From Adiantum capillus-veneris (lineage: Eukaryota; Streptophyta; Polypodiopsida; Polypodiales; Pteridaceae), in the NCBI GenBank assembly GCA_014529385.2, contig CM043959.1, positions 60,400,253 to 60,464,252 on the forward strand: 64,000 nt of DNA. The letters run 5' to 3'. Below the pieces are notes generated by a model that saw only the letters and a program-made list of their open reading frames with translations, was not told where the DNA came from and did no database searches. A program made the position numbers and the translations under genes. Shown in pieces: positions 1-11,289 of this stretch. Within the stretch, counting starts at the first letter, position 1. Every line of letters starts with the position of its first letter.

Positions 1-1726
1 CTTTACACAAGAGCAAACATCACTTCTCATAGTTGGCCAAAATACTCCAAGTCTCAAGATCCTTTGCATAGTTATGTCTTTCGCAAAGTGACGTTCCACT
101 ATGGTAACATGTGCTTGACTTAGGTATTGATTTTTCTCTTCAGGATTAATGCATAAGAGCAATATTCCATCTCGGTTTCTTTTGTATAGCCTACCAGCTA
201 GTAATTGATACATAGCCGATTTCTCAATTAATCCGATTGTAATAGGAAGTGGTATTTGTGAATCCACTTGAGCTATGGTCATCAACGACACCATATTTTC
301 CGACCATCGAGGTATCATTTCCATGGAGAATAAATATGCATCTGGTATATCATCATCTACTCCTTTAGGTGATTCCCCTGAAACAATCCTTGACAAATGA
401 TATACTCTTTAATGAGTGGTGCCCTTTTCTACAACCACAGTGAAATCAAATTCCAGAAGAATGATGAACCATCTCACTATTCTTGTTGTGTGCTGCATGG
501 CTTGTTGACCAGGTACAATAAAGCTTGGTGGTCCATGAAGAACACAAATTTGTTCGCTAATAGGAAATGTCTATACTTTTTTATGACATAGATCATTCCT
601 AATCCTTCCCTTTCAATGGTGGTATAATTTTTTTTTGCCTTGTTCAACTGTCGGGTAGCATAAGAAATAGGAAAATCAATTTTCCCGTCTCTTGGTTGAG
701 CTAGTATACACCCTATGGCAAAATTGGAAGAATCTACATGTATGTGAAATATCTTATCCAATCTGGTGCTTTCAATATTGGAGCTGAGGTGAGAGCTTGC
801 TTAAGCTTCATGACGGATTCTTCACACTCATCAGTCCACTCAAAGTGTGGAATCAAGCTATACATGGGTTTTGCAATTATAGCGTACATGTAAATGAACC
901 GTCTGTAATATCCACAATGTCCCATGAAGGCTTGAACCCCCTTGACTGTTGTTGGTCTAGGCAAATCAGCAATAACATGAATTTTATCCATATCAGTAGC
1001 TATGCCATTTTTAGACACTATATGTCCAAGAATTTTTCCTTGTCTACCCATGAATGTGCACTTTTTAGGATTTAAAGAAATCCTATAAAGTCTACATTTT
1101 TCGAATACCTTTTTGAGATGTTCAAAATGATCAGCTCGGATTGATCAATGTACGCATAGATTATCCATATATACTTCCAAGAATTTCCTAAGATGTTCTT
1201 TAAAAGCATGGCTCATCGATCTTTGCAAGGTGGCAGGAGTATTAGTTAACCCAAAAGGCATAAACCGATAGGAAAAAATACCCCATTCCGTTGCAAAAGC
1301 AGTTTTATGATGATCTTTTGGGTCAACCAAAAAATGATTGTATCTTGAACAGCCATCTAAGAAGCTGTAAGCTTCTTTACCTGCAACTTGTTCTAACACA
1401 TGCTCAGTGATTGGAAGAGAAAAGTTGTCTCTAATGGTAGCTGCATTCACTTTCTTGAGGTTGGCACACACTCGTAACTTTCCATTCTTCTTGGTTACGA
1501 CCACAATTGGAGACACCCAATCTGTGTGTTCAATTTCATAAATGAATTTGGCTTCCTTTAGTTTCTCAATCTCTTCTTTGATCTTCCTGACAAATGTTTC
1601 ATTGTATGTGTATGGCCTTTGTCTACTTGATTTTGCATCATCTCTCATGGGTATGGTATGTTGACAGATTTCTGGATCAACACCCTTGAGATCCTTGTAA
1701 GACCAAGCAAAGATATCTCGGTATTA
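1..1726 (-). pseudogene. Reverse transcriptase, RNase H and start of integrase of copy A
   Basis: Reading leftward: FAWSYKDLKGVDPEI, the RT palm with FMPFGLTN, and the catalytic box YMDN (about 1150-1165), where copy B keeps YMDD. Then comes LGHIVSKNG with FMGHCGYYRRFIY, the RNase H start (HVDSSNFAIGCILAQP) and MDHQALLYLVNKPC. Beyond a frame break near 477, codons in other frames to position 1 resemble the rest of RNase H and the integrase zinc-binding region (LLAGRLYKRN, then VTIVERHF and LRLGVFWPTM). The D-to-N change and at least three frame breaks make it non-functional. A TAA at 1724-1726 precedes it and is shared with B. Confidence 0.85.
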
Positions 1727-2832
1727 TTTTAGCAAGCTTAGTAAAAGCTCTTCTTCTTCTTCTGTTAGGTCATTTGCAATGTAGGCAGGCCTAGGTTCTT
1801 CTCCTGGTTCAGCGAAATCTATCTTTTTCGCGTTTTCAAGCCCTTTGTAGGACTCGCCTTGTTTTCATAGTTCTCTAACAGGTTGTTGGACAATAATTTT
1901 TCAATCTTGGAGAGTATACTATTTGTAATGGGATGGAACGCTCATTACATCTTTACCATCCTCTTTTTTGGTTTCCATTTTGGTTGTATACATCTTTTTT
2001 AAAGCTTTTTTCAACTCTTGATACTTCTTTTTCCGCTCAACTCGTGTCATGGTTGGCTCCTTGTCCTGTTTGTTTGGCTTTGCTTGAGTATCCTTCCTTG
2101 TTTTGATTGATGTTTTTGAAATTTTTGGGTTTTTGTTTGAAGGATATCTACCAGTGATTTTGTCTTTGACACAATCACGTGCATCTATCTGCATCAAGAA
2201 CTGTGTTCTATTGGAGAGTGATGGCATAGGTCTAGGTTTCATGTTTTTAGTGTTCCTTTTTTCTCTATACCACTTTTGTCTTCTTGGTTTCTGGTTAGGA
2301 AAGTCAAAAAACTTTTCCTCCCCTCCTTCCATGAGCAGTTTAGCTATCACGTTCTTTTTTCGATCCCGAATCTTTTGAGGTAGCTGAGTGTTCGTCTAAC
2401 TCATCTATTGTATCGTAGTAGAGGTCTGAAAAGATTTGTTGATCTTTCATCAAGTCCTTGGGTTTCTCATTTTCATCTTCTATGTGGAGGGTTGAAATCA
2501 TTTGGATGGGAATTATGTCGTAGCCATCCTCATTGCAAAATTGAGTAGGCATAGACGTATTCACACATACATCCATTGTCGCTAAGATTTGAGTCCACTT
2601 AAATGGATCAAACAAATGCTCTGGAAAGGGTTCACATACATAGGCTTCGTCTGTGCAATCCCTTTCTAAAATACATTCTTCTCTTTTTAAACTTCCGTTT
2701 TCTGAAGCTCCGCACATCCAAATAGGAGTATCTTTGGTTAACCAAGATGGAAGCGTAGTTTCAGCCGAAGAGATTGAATCAAACTCTTGTATGGGCATCT
2801 TCATGACATCTCTATAAGTGTGATCTTTTAAA
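1727..2832 (-). pseudogene. Protease-RT connector of copy A, unknown domain
   Basis: The segment is colinear with copy B 20874-22015. It starts with KQVGSITRVN, passes through a cysteine-containing part (WMCGASENGS, ILERDCTDEAYV) and an acidic stretch ending near 2340, then continues in another frame as a strongly basic region (MTRVERKKKYQELKKALKKM) to an acidic EEEEELLLSLLK. I do not recognise a catalytic motif. Its conservation between two diverged copies says it is part of the family's polyprotein. It is long for a gypsy connector. Confidence 0.6.
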
Positions 2833-3318
2833 TTAACCCTTGTTATAGATCCCACTTGCTTCAAGTACAGATAATTGTTTCCCCAATCTTGAATAAGTTG
2901 TACCTATCGCATGAAAGGTCTTCCCAATATGATTTTGTAATTGAGTTTTTTTCCCAAAGTCTACTATGGCAAAAGTGTGTTGATATTCAATCCCACAGGA
3001 ATTGACTATCACTTTTTCTACCTGTCCTAAGGGTCTTTCAATATGTCCGTTAGCTAATTGCAATTTCATTTGCGTTTGTCTAATGGCTGGCTGCCCCCAG
3101 GATTCCCATACTGCTTTTGTGGCTATGGCTATGCCTGCTCCACTATCCAGTATTTCCATGGTTTCAATGTCATTATATTTCACTAGAAGGGTGGTGTTTC
3201 CTTCTTTCCCTTCGTAATATTCTCCAGCTTTGTTCATTGGAACAGATCCAATCTCTTTGTTGTCCATTTTATGTTTCAATTTTCCCAAATTTTTTGAGAT
3301 TAGCCCCGTTATCCCCAC
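2833..3318 (-). pseudogene. Aspartic protease of copy A
   Basis: A retropepsin-type active site, LDSGAGIAIAT, sits in the middle of this segment, preceded by a basic region (MDNKEIGS). Copy B has LDSGAGIVIAT at the equivalent place. The protease would cleave the Gag-Pol polyprotein. Near 2945 an A-run makes the frame shift relative to the downstream domain: the homologous continuation is in another frame and carries a TAG. B has a separate frameshift at nearly the same place, so this short stretch was hit independently in both. Confidence 0.75.
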
Positions 3319-5107
3319 CTTCTCTAGGGTTTTCTATAGATCATTCCATAAATATGGTCTGATTTTAAACAGTTCTCCCAAAGTAAGAGTGCATTGGATG
3401 GGTGTAGACATGATTAAATGAATATTGTCTACTTCCATGGTCTGTTCCTCTCTTTTTACTTGAGTGGTCTTACACACTATGCATTCATCTTCGTTATCTC
3501 CCAAGCAAGAGGGTAATGTTTTCAAGGTCAATGGTTTAGACATTTCTGAAGCTTTAGATCCGCAATCCCCGTACAAGGATTGTACATCCATGTCCATATT
3601 GGGAGGTAGGTTGTCTAACCAAACTTCCTCTATAGGAGCTAACTTTAGAGTTAGGCTCCCATCATTGATCTCTCAAACTTTTTCCCATAAGTGTCCTTGC
3701 CATTCTTCCTCTACGAATGGAATCCCGTCTAAGACATCTTCACTGTCCGGCACTATAAGTTCTAGCTCTTTTGGTTTCAAGTGGGGTTCTACCACCACTT
3801 TGGATTTTTCTTTAGTGTCTCTTACCACAAGCTCTTCAGGTTTTGTCATACTTTCGATCTTGGGTTTCTGGTTTTCCATCAACTCCTCTGTGATTCTTAC
3901 CAAATTTTGATAAACTTCAAGCTTAGCTGCTTCCATGTCTGGAGAAGGATAGTTTTTCCATTTGTTTTCCATGTTTTGGCTTGCTTTAAGTCCTGCTTGG
4001 TAGGCCTCCAAGGCCGCATTAATAGGCTCAAAAATTTTGTCAACCAAAATTGATCCTCCATATTTCACGGTTGTTTCTTTGACTTCGCTTCTAGTTTCTT
4101 TCACCTTTTCCTGGAATAGCTATTTTGCTTTCTCCGCGATTTTAGCTTGTTGTTTTTGTTTTCTCAACTCATACCTTTTGCTTATGCTTCTTTTGGTCTT
4201 TTGAGAGGTAATTTTTGTGTTCTCTGAATCATCAGAGGAGTTATGTTTCTTTTTCTTAGCCTGGGTTCTAGTGATTACCTTGATTGAAAGAATCGGTTCA
4301 CTCTCAAATGAGCTACTAGGTATCACTTGGACCACGTTTACTACTGTTTTACCCTTGTTTAAAGGATTTTTAGGACAATATTCCAGAAAGTGTTCTCCCT
4401 TTTTGCAGTATTGTATGCAATAAGCTTCAACTGGCTTGAGGTTCTTGTCAGGCTCTGGGCATTCATTTTTCCAATGATCATCTGCACCACAGTTATGATA
4501 GTTTCTCGTTCTTGGCTTAATCATGGGTCTTACCATAGGAGGTCTAACACCTTGATTAGCCATATAATACATTGATGCAAGCTCTGGTGGAGCATAAGTC
4601 ACAAGTTCTTCCACTGGTGGTGGATGTGAATTATACCAATCTTCTTTTCCCATTACTGTAGATGGAATAGGCTCAACATAGGGTGTAACAAGCACTAGTG
4701 CTTGTTCATCTATGACTCCTTCTAAATGCATGTACTTTACAGGCACTGCATTATGTCTTGGATATGGAGGTTGTTGACCCAACACGGGTAGACTGGTGCC
4801 ATGTTAAGCTGGTATCTGTACATGGGTTGTCCTTGTGGCCTCATGGGCACGTACTAAACATTCCCATCATACTTTGGTCGGAAATAGCACTCATTGGTCT
4901 CATGGTTGGTCCATTTACCCTCGATTGCACACCATTTCTACGGTCTAATTGGTTGTCCCTATTGAGGTATCCCTTGTCCTGGCCCCTTCATAGTTATTTT
5001 TGCATGTTATTTATCATGTCATCCATCCTTTTGAGCATGTCTTCTGTGGCTGAGAGTGGTGTTGCAGTAGCTGTTCCCACTTGTGCTGGTTTAGTGGATG
5101 TTGTTTT
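3319..5107 (-). pseudogene. Nucleocapsid (zinc knuckles) and lysine-rich spacer of copy A
   Basis: This covers the proline-rich part of Gag, the zinc-binding region and a charged spacer before the protease. The knuckle region (4120-4785) holds CGADDHWKNEC, a CX4HX4C half-knuckle whose first cysteine pair is partly lost, and CIQYCKKGEHFLEYC, which reads CX3CX4HX4C. After it comes a very lysine/glutamate-rich stretch (KQKQQAKIAEKAK), likely coiled coil, then an acidic spacer with several stops (for example after LWEKV near 3673). Copy B has the same blocks at 18779-20478. Such proteins bind the genomic RNA. Confidence 0.7.
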
Positions 5108-7647
5108 CTCACTTTAGTTATCCTTAGGGCCATCTTCTTTGTTGAAAATATCACAATTGTCTCCTAAGTCAATAGCATCTGATACACACTCTTCTAGGGT
5201 TGTATGCTTCTTGCTATAGAGTATAGCATGAAGTTCTTTGTCTAGTGGTCCCTCTAGAAACAATGACACTAGTCGTTCTTCTGCAGGTATCTCTAGCCCT
5301 GGGCATCTGGCAATGTATTGTTTCATTTGAGTTTCACAATCCCTAACAGACTCACCTTGTTTCTATTTAAAGCTGTAGATTTGAGCTATAGTATTGTGTT
5401 TGATCCCCATTTTGGAACAAGCAGCTACAAATCCTTGAGCTAATGTGTTCAAGTTCATGATTGACCTTGGTGGAATGTTTTGGAACCATGTCAATGCTTT
5501 TCCTTCTAATGTCATTCCAAACCCCTCAAATTGAGTATGGAAATCAAATATGTGTTTTGCTCTTAGCACTTGCTTAAATCTTGCTAAGTGGTCATATGGA
5601 TCCCCAGATCCACTATATTTTTTGACCCATTTCTGAAAATCAGCTGGTCTAACACGTCTATTTGGTTCAACTCCCGGTCTCTTGGCAGTTGGTCCTATTC
5701 CAAGTCCTTCAAACCAGTCTGTTGGAAATAGTGACTCATGTAGCCCTGGACTGGCTTTAGTGTCACGCGGTTTTCTGCGTGATGAGGTGGTTTCTGGTTT
5801 CTTAACATTACTCTCATATTATCTCTCACGGTGTTCATCTCTTGGAATTGTTTTTGGTCCTTGTTCCAATATCCAATTCCTTATGGAATACCCTTGGTAT
5901 TTGGTTTGTTCTACCTCCTCAGGAGTCATCATAACAAAGTTATTGTTATAACAATCCTTAAACAGGTAGGTTGGTAGATCTGTTGATCCCTTATCTTTGA
6001 TCTTGAAGATATAGATGATCTTCATGGCCGTCAGCTTTCCTGATTTGGCATGCGAAGTCCACAGGAGATCTTTGACATTTCTATCCTCCCAACAATAGAC
6101 TTCGATCCTAGGATTATCAGTACTAAGACATTTCAAGGGCTTCAAATCAACTTGATTGTATCCCTCGAATTCTAAAGTTGGTGGTCCTTCTTTTGCGGCC
6201 ATATCTAGAATTATGGTATTTACTTCTAAACCCCATTTATCTATCACGTCAGGGTCTTCGACTTGTAAATACTGAGTTTTGTTTCTATCCATGTACATAT
6301 TTCCTTGTTTGTTTTCCCTGATCTCCTCTTTGAACTCAATACCACAGTCATCAATGCGAATAGCATACTTTTCATTAGGATCCAGGTAAACCTGATCTCC
6401 ATGTTAACTAAGTCAACATTAGTTAACAGAAGCTGCTAAAGACCGAAGACCGAATCCGTACAAATGCACATCGAGGATGAATACAAAGAAGTAGTGAAGA
6501 TTGGAGTTACACACTTTTCACATTTTTTCAAAACAGCCATGTATTGTAATTTCTCGAATTATTTGGCCATTGTGATAATTGTAACATGTTACGGGCTCAA
6601 TAAGAGTTCCAAGGTGTAAATCATAGGTCAATTAGTGTACCTAGGTTGCAGATACAATAAGTATGGAGTCTTAAAGGTCTTGGGCACTGGACGTTACACA
6701 TTTTATACCTTGCCTAAGGTATAAAACCCAACTTTATAAAGATTTTATTAAGTTTTGGATAAGAAATACACAGCATGAACTAATGGCGCTCACTCCTCTT
6801 CTTCTCGCGCTTCCTACTCCCTCCCCGGTTGTCACATTGTAGTCGCGTTCGTTGCATTGCAACCATAGGTAAGAGCTCTATGTATTGACGTAAGCAGTTC
6901 ACAGTATTTTGTAGATTTTGGCGTCGTTGACCCGCGGCCTAATTTCATCATAACTAGGAATTTACACTTTCAAATCAAAAACTAAGCATAGACGGGTATT
7001 GGGACATCATTACTAAGCATTTAGATGTGTTCTGGGTCAAAAACGACTAGGTTAAAAATCCACTACTGTTTATAATTGCGATTTTGGAGCTTCGCCTAAA
7101 CTAGGGTTTGAGACCATAAGCATGTGTGCTTAGGTCATATAAACTTGTCCTAGAAGTTTCGTTACGTTTGGATGTCATCTAATGCTGTAACGGATGTGAT
7201 TTGTTTGCCGATCAGCGATTGGCTTTTGGTGATTTCAGTCACTTGAGTGTAGCCTGAGTTATGTTAGTTGTTTTTCGAGAGATTGACAACCTCTTGTAAC
7301 CTCTATGCACTAGTCGAGCCAGCTTCGTCCCATGGATTGACAATTTAATCGTGGTTCTCGCTAATACTGCAATAAGATAGGATGGTGAGGCTAGACATGC
7401 GTCCCACACTCCATGGTGATTAGTCTTATAAAAAGAGAGTATATGCTTATAGCGCATTGTCGTTCCGGTTTTCAAGTGAGTTGAATAGGAAGACATTTCG
7501 GACGTCGAATCATAAAAAGTGTTTGAGACTTCTAGGGATAGTGTGCAAGGAATTGCCTTGATTCACGCTTTCTTCAGTGGATACTCTACAGGAGGTTTCT
7601 CCCAGTATGCCCTGATTTCCTAGTACACGACCAAATCTAAGGTTCAT
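5108..7647 (-). pseudogene. gag of copy A (N-terminal and capsid region), split by a solo LTR
   Basis: The frame opens with an ATG at 7645-7647 (MNLR...), matching the start in copy B at 17127. It runs to 7414, is broken by the inserted LTR (6402-7408), resumes at about 6396 and continues to about 5108. The capsid-like part (about 5110-5570) has features of LTR-element Gag: a tryptophan-phenylalanine pair (LTWFQ), then a helix-rich stretch with MKQYIARCPGLEIP and the LVSLFLEGP turn. Frame breaks include stops near 5360 (after YSFK) and 5112 (after KDN). In copy B the corresponding codons are sense, so these are private damage in A. Gag would form the particle that packages the RNA. Confidence 0.75.
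6402..7408 (+). mobile_element. Solo LTR (1007 bp) of the A/B gypsy family, inserted in gag of copy A
   Basis: The element begins TGTTAACTAAG and ends GCGTCCCACA. It is flanked on both sides by CTCCA (6397-6401 and 7409-7413), a five-base target-site duplication. No primer-binding site or internal region follows either end. Deleting it and one CTCCA restores continuity with copy B, which has no insert there. Its sequence matches the 5' LTR of A in reverse orientation. A TATA-like GGTATAAAAC lies at 6718-6727. Solo LTRs normally arise by recombination between the two LTRs of a full element. Confidence 0.9.
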
Positions 7648-9602
7648 ATAGACTTGTGAAGCCCTGGATTGAGTACCTTTGGATTGACTTGTTGTCAGTT
7701 TCTTCCACTTGACTGGATTGCGCTTTCTGTCAAGCTACTGATTCCTCGTCTGCAACTTGATTCCTATACAAATTTGATCAAGTTAGCTTATTTGTTCACA
7801 AAGACAGTATAGTTTTTGCTAGCTATTATGATTGGCCTATGTGTATCACTTCAAATTGAGCAAATTCAGTCAGTAGTTGCAATTTTCAAACTCGATTTTG
7901 GCAAAACTCAAAGGACTAATCTGCAACTCAAAAACTGAGTGAACATGTACCAATTTGGATCCGATTGAATCCAAATTTTCGCGGTGGCCTTGTATTATGC
8001 TGGTCTAACACTGTACAAGTTCAAAAGTCAAAAGTGGTGGCTCTGTGTAGCAGTAGTAAATAATCGAGATTATTTACTTTTGTTAATTTTTTACCCTTTT
8101 TGGCTTGATTTGCCAAGTTTACAACCTATTTAGATCCTTGGACAAGTTTCAACAAGTTTGGACAAGATCTGTTCAAGTTTATCAACTATTTCGTGTCTGC
8201 AGACTCTGATTTCAAGAAGCTGGCTTTAGTCTCACTTTTGTGATCCAAATTTCACCAAAATTGATTTGTGTGGTCTACTTGATATGTTTGACCTTGTGTT
8301 ATGCTCAAATATGCAATATTGTCAATTTTTGGAGCAGATGTAAATAATTGCGATTATTTACTCTGGCTATTTTTTTGTAATTTTTTGTCACAATCTTGAC
8401 ACAGATCTGTTAAGCACTTCAACTTAAGGTCTCTAGCCAAGTTTCATCAAGTTTGGACTATTTTTGATCAAATGGTCATGAGTTTTCTATCTGCAGACTG
8501 ACTTTGCAAATTTGGTCACAATTTTCAATCCAATGATCCAAATCTTACCAAATTTGGTATGTGGGCTTATTACAACATGGTAAAACTAGTGGTATGTTAG
8601 TTGGTCAAAAAAGTTGAAAAATGGGATAGATGTAAATAATCGCGATTATTTACAATTGCCAAATTTTTTCATCTTTTTGGTCAACTAAGCATGTACACAT
8701 ATCTATCACATCAATACAAGCCTATGAATCAAATTTGGACTATTTTTTCCCAATTACACTCAAGTTTCAGAGAAAGTAAGTAAAAACTTTATTTTTTACC
8801 CAGTTTTTTGTCAGTTTGGTGATCCAAATCTTTTGTACCTTTACAAAAGTTGTTTATACACATGCAATGAGTCATTGGCATCAACCTTAGTCAAATTTGA
8901 GCTAAAAGTAAATGATCACGAATATTTACTTTATGCCCAAAATGAACAATTTTTTGCACTTTCTTCATGGTGGACAGTTTTTTCATGAGTTGTTTGAAGC
9001 GTATGAATCAAGTCAAAACTTAATTTGGCCTAAAATTCAAGAAAAAGTAAAAAATCTGAGTTTTTGCAAACTCTTGAAATTTTTACCTCAAAGTGTCCTT
9101 GAACTTACCCATTGGTGTGTACAACTTTTAAGCATACTCTCCAGTAGGATTGAGTGGTTTGGAGTCTTTTCATGCTATTTCTAGCCGTACACTTAAAATT
9201 CTGCAGCTTCAAATACAACTCACAATGATTCTTTTGGAGAGAGCAATGTCCTGAAATCCACCTCGGATCCTACTTACCCTACTGCTAAGTTCTCATGCAA
9301 TGGGGTTGTGGAAAGTGTCCACACAAACACTTATTTTCTTGTTTTTATGGTTTCCTGAGCATTGATTTTAAGACTTGTCTCGTCTATCAATCGTCCTCAA
9401 AATCCTAATCGAATTCTACAATCCTACAATCCTAAAGGCACTCGACAAGTACGATTACTTCCAAGCTACCTCTACACAGCAAAAGACAACAATCTTAAGC
9501 TATGTGGTTTCTAAAAGAAAGTTTTTACCCTATAGATCATAGAGGAAGTTAAAGGATAACTTCACAAGACGCTGTGTTTTTCTCTAGTTTAGGTCTCTTC
9601 GA
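7648..9602 (-). other. Long untranslated leader of copy A with spaced palindromes
   Basis: About 1.95 kb lies between the primer-binding site and the gag start, with no supported gene. Four copies of a 22-bp palindrome, core AAATAATCGCGATTATTT, lie at 8056-8077, 8340-8361, 8632-8653 and 8908-8929 (the last degenerate). The spacings are 284, 292 and 276 bp. Flanking phrases such as 'gatccaaat...caaatttgg' and 'caagtttggac' recur between them, suggesting diverged tandem units of about 285 bp. Copy B keeps the gag-proximal part. The role is unknown. Confidence 0.7.
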
Positions 9603-9620
9603 TCCTCGACAGCAGCGCCA
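9603..9620 (-). other. Primer-binding site of copy A
   Basis: The minus strand reads TGGCGCTGCTGTCGAGGA, two bases inside the LTR. It resembles the TGGCGCCGTTGCCGGGGA-type site common in plant Ty3/gypsy elements, with a few substitutions. This would be where a tRNA 3' end primes minus-strand DNA synthesis. Confidence 0.75.
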
Positions 9621-9622
9621 AA

Positions 9623-10565
9623 TGTGGGACGCGTATCTAACATCACTGTCCTATCTTATTGCAGTTTTAGAGAGAACCGCAATTGAATTGTCAATCCATG
9701 GGATGAAGCTAACTCGACTACTGCATAGAGGCTGCAACAAGTTGTCAATCTCTCGAAAAACAACTAACAACTCGCATCTAACTCAAGCTATACTCAAGTG
9801 ACTGAAATCATCAAAAGCCAATCGCTCCTCGGCAAACAAATCACATCCGTTACAACATCAAATGACATCCAAACGTAACAAAACTTCTAGGACAAGTTTA
9901 TAAGACCTAAGCACACATGCTTATGGTCTCAAACCCCACTTTAGGTCAAGTACCAAAATCATGATTATTAACAGCAATGTATTTTTTACCTAGTCCTTTG
10001 CGACCCAGAATGCACCTAAATGCTTAGCAATGATGCCCCAACACCCCGCCTATTCTTAGTTTTTGATTTTAGAGTGTCAATTCCTACTTATGATGAAATT
10101 AGGCCGCGGGTCGGCGACCCCAAAAGCTACAAAATACTGTGATGTGTTTACGTCAATGCGTAGAGCTCTTACCTGCGGTTGCAATGTAACAAACGCGACT
10201 ACAATGTGACAACCATGGAGGGAGTAGGAAGCACGAGAAGGATAGAAGTGAGCGCCATTAGCTCACGCTGTGTATTTCATTATCCAAAACTTACAAATAA
10301 CTTACAAAAATTGGCTTTTATACCTTAGCCAAGGTTTTTGGTGGTCAAAGCTAATAATTTGGTGGTCAAAACTAATAATTTGGGAGATTTTACTAAAGAT
10401 AGATAATGACAGGTTGATACAATCTAGAAGCTTGTAGCCCCGGCTCATCAATTACAAGGTTTATCCGGAAAATAGGAGTTAAAATATTCCCGATTTATAA
10501 AAAATAATAAGTGTTTTTGCATGGGAGCTCCGAAAAATGGTATCCGTGTTAGCTTGCTGCTAACA
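9623..10565 (-). repeat. 5' LTR of copy A (943 bp)
   Basis: On the plus strand it begins TGTGGGACGC and ends GCTAACA, giving TG...CA ends. Its inner end lies two bases from the primer-binding site, which fixes it as the 5' LTR of a minus-strand element. A TATA-like GGTATAAAAG (minus strand, 10315-10324) is a plausible promoter. The inner half is clearly related to the solo LTR at 6402-7408, in reverse complement; the outer (U3) parts have diverged. The right end is judged from the TG...CA rule and from resemblance to the start of the solo LTR, so it is less certain than the left. Confidence 0.8.
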
Positions 10566-11289
10566 CAAGGGAACATCGTGCTATAGGGTACCCTCAAATC
10601 TCATAGGCATAAAGGAAACTTATCAAAAGAAGAGGTTTCCAAACAGAGGTGATTAATACTAAGGATAATTCAACTCATCGATCATAGTATAATTCAATCA
10701 CAAAGGACCGACAGCCAAGTGGGAAGCCAAGGAAGATAAATTTTCCACGTGAAGGGGCATCAAACACGTCTCTTAAGAAGAATGAATGGGAAGGATCCAT
10801 GGTAAAGGAGAACAAAATTAACAAAGAAATGTGGGCTATTCGATGCACCTACAAAAGCATCCAAGTGACATGTAGTGGAATGCGTAATAGGGGAAGTAGA
10901 TGTGGTAGGTTTATTGTAGGCTCCAATGTGGGAGTTATGGATCCCTCTTTTGAAGGATATCGCAAACATCCAAGGGGAATGGTCCAAAAATGGTTCTAGT
11001 TTTTTTCCCAACCACGTTTTACATTTTATGTTTTGGATAGAAATATCAACACACAACCTAGCCAATACCAAATATTTGGCCAGTGAAAATTTGGCACAAA
11101 CCTTTCTTCGATGGAAGTGCAAAAATTGTATGAAGGTGGGTATCGAGTGGAAGATTTTACAAGGGAGAGAATATTTTGGAGATGCCAAGTTTCAATGAGA
11201 ATATGAGGAGGTCATCACAAAGTCCAATGTGGAGTGGTCCTTCCAACACTCAAGTGGGGTGCAAACAAAGTACCGCACTACAATCTTGA
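10566..11289 (+). other. No gene recognised
   Basis: Ordinary-composition DNA outside the LTR of copy A. Short open frames exist on both strands (for example 10799-10999 plus and 10760-11188 minus) without recognisable motifs. A degraded upstream part of the SWIM-containing gene at 11290 is possible but not supported. Confidence 0.4.

Larger units (their letters stand above)
1..10565 (-). mobile_element. Large Ty3/gypsy LTR retrotransposon, copy A (5' LTR to integrase start; 3' end off window)
   Basis: Reading on the minus strand from 10565, the order is 5' LTR, primer-binding site, a leader of about 2 kb, gag, zinc knuckles, aspartic protease, a long connector, reverse transcriptase and RNase H, then the start of integrase at the left window edge. 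Protease-RT-RNase H-integrase is the Ty3/gypsy order. Copy B (16436-22993, plus strand) is colinear with it over gag to RT, which lets mutations in either copy be recognised. A carries several stops and frameshifts and a solo LTR inside gag, so it is inactive. The left LTR and target duplication lie outside the window; the five bases beyond the right end are CAAGG. Confidence 0.9.

Noticed and set aside
2340-2350. Programmed frameshift in the connector (both A and B change frame at 2340-2350 and 21392-21395)
   Set aside because: The net shift is +1 in A but -1 in B, which points to independent indels in an A-rich stretch.
2930-2960. A-run slippery site at the end of the protease in copy A
   Set aside because: B lacks the heptamer, and its frame break nearby is explained by loss of one T; probably independent damage.
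7239-7496. Open frame of 85 codons, minus strand
   Set aside because: A chimera: the first third is gag of copy A, the rest is antisense through the inserted solo LTR.
8056-8929. CRISPR-like array (palindromic repeats with regular spacing)
   Set aside because: Spacers of about 260 bp are far too long and are themselves related; the context is a plant retroelement leader and no cas genes exist.
9574-9801. Open frame of 75 codons, plus strand
   Set aside because: It lies in the 5' LTR of copy A, and the resemblance to 7239-7496 is just LTR against LTR.
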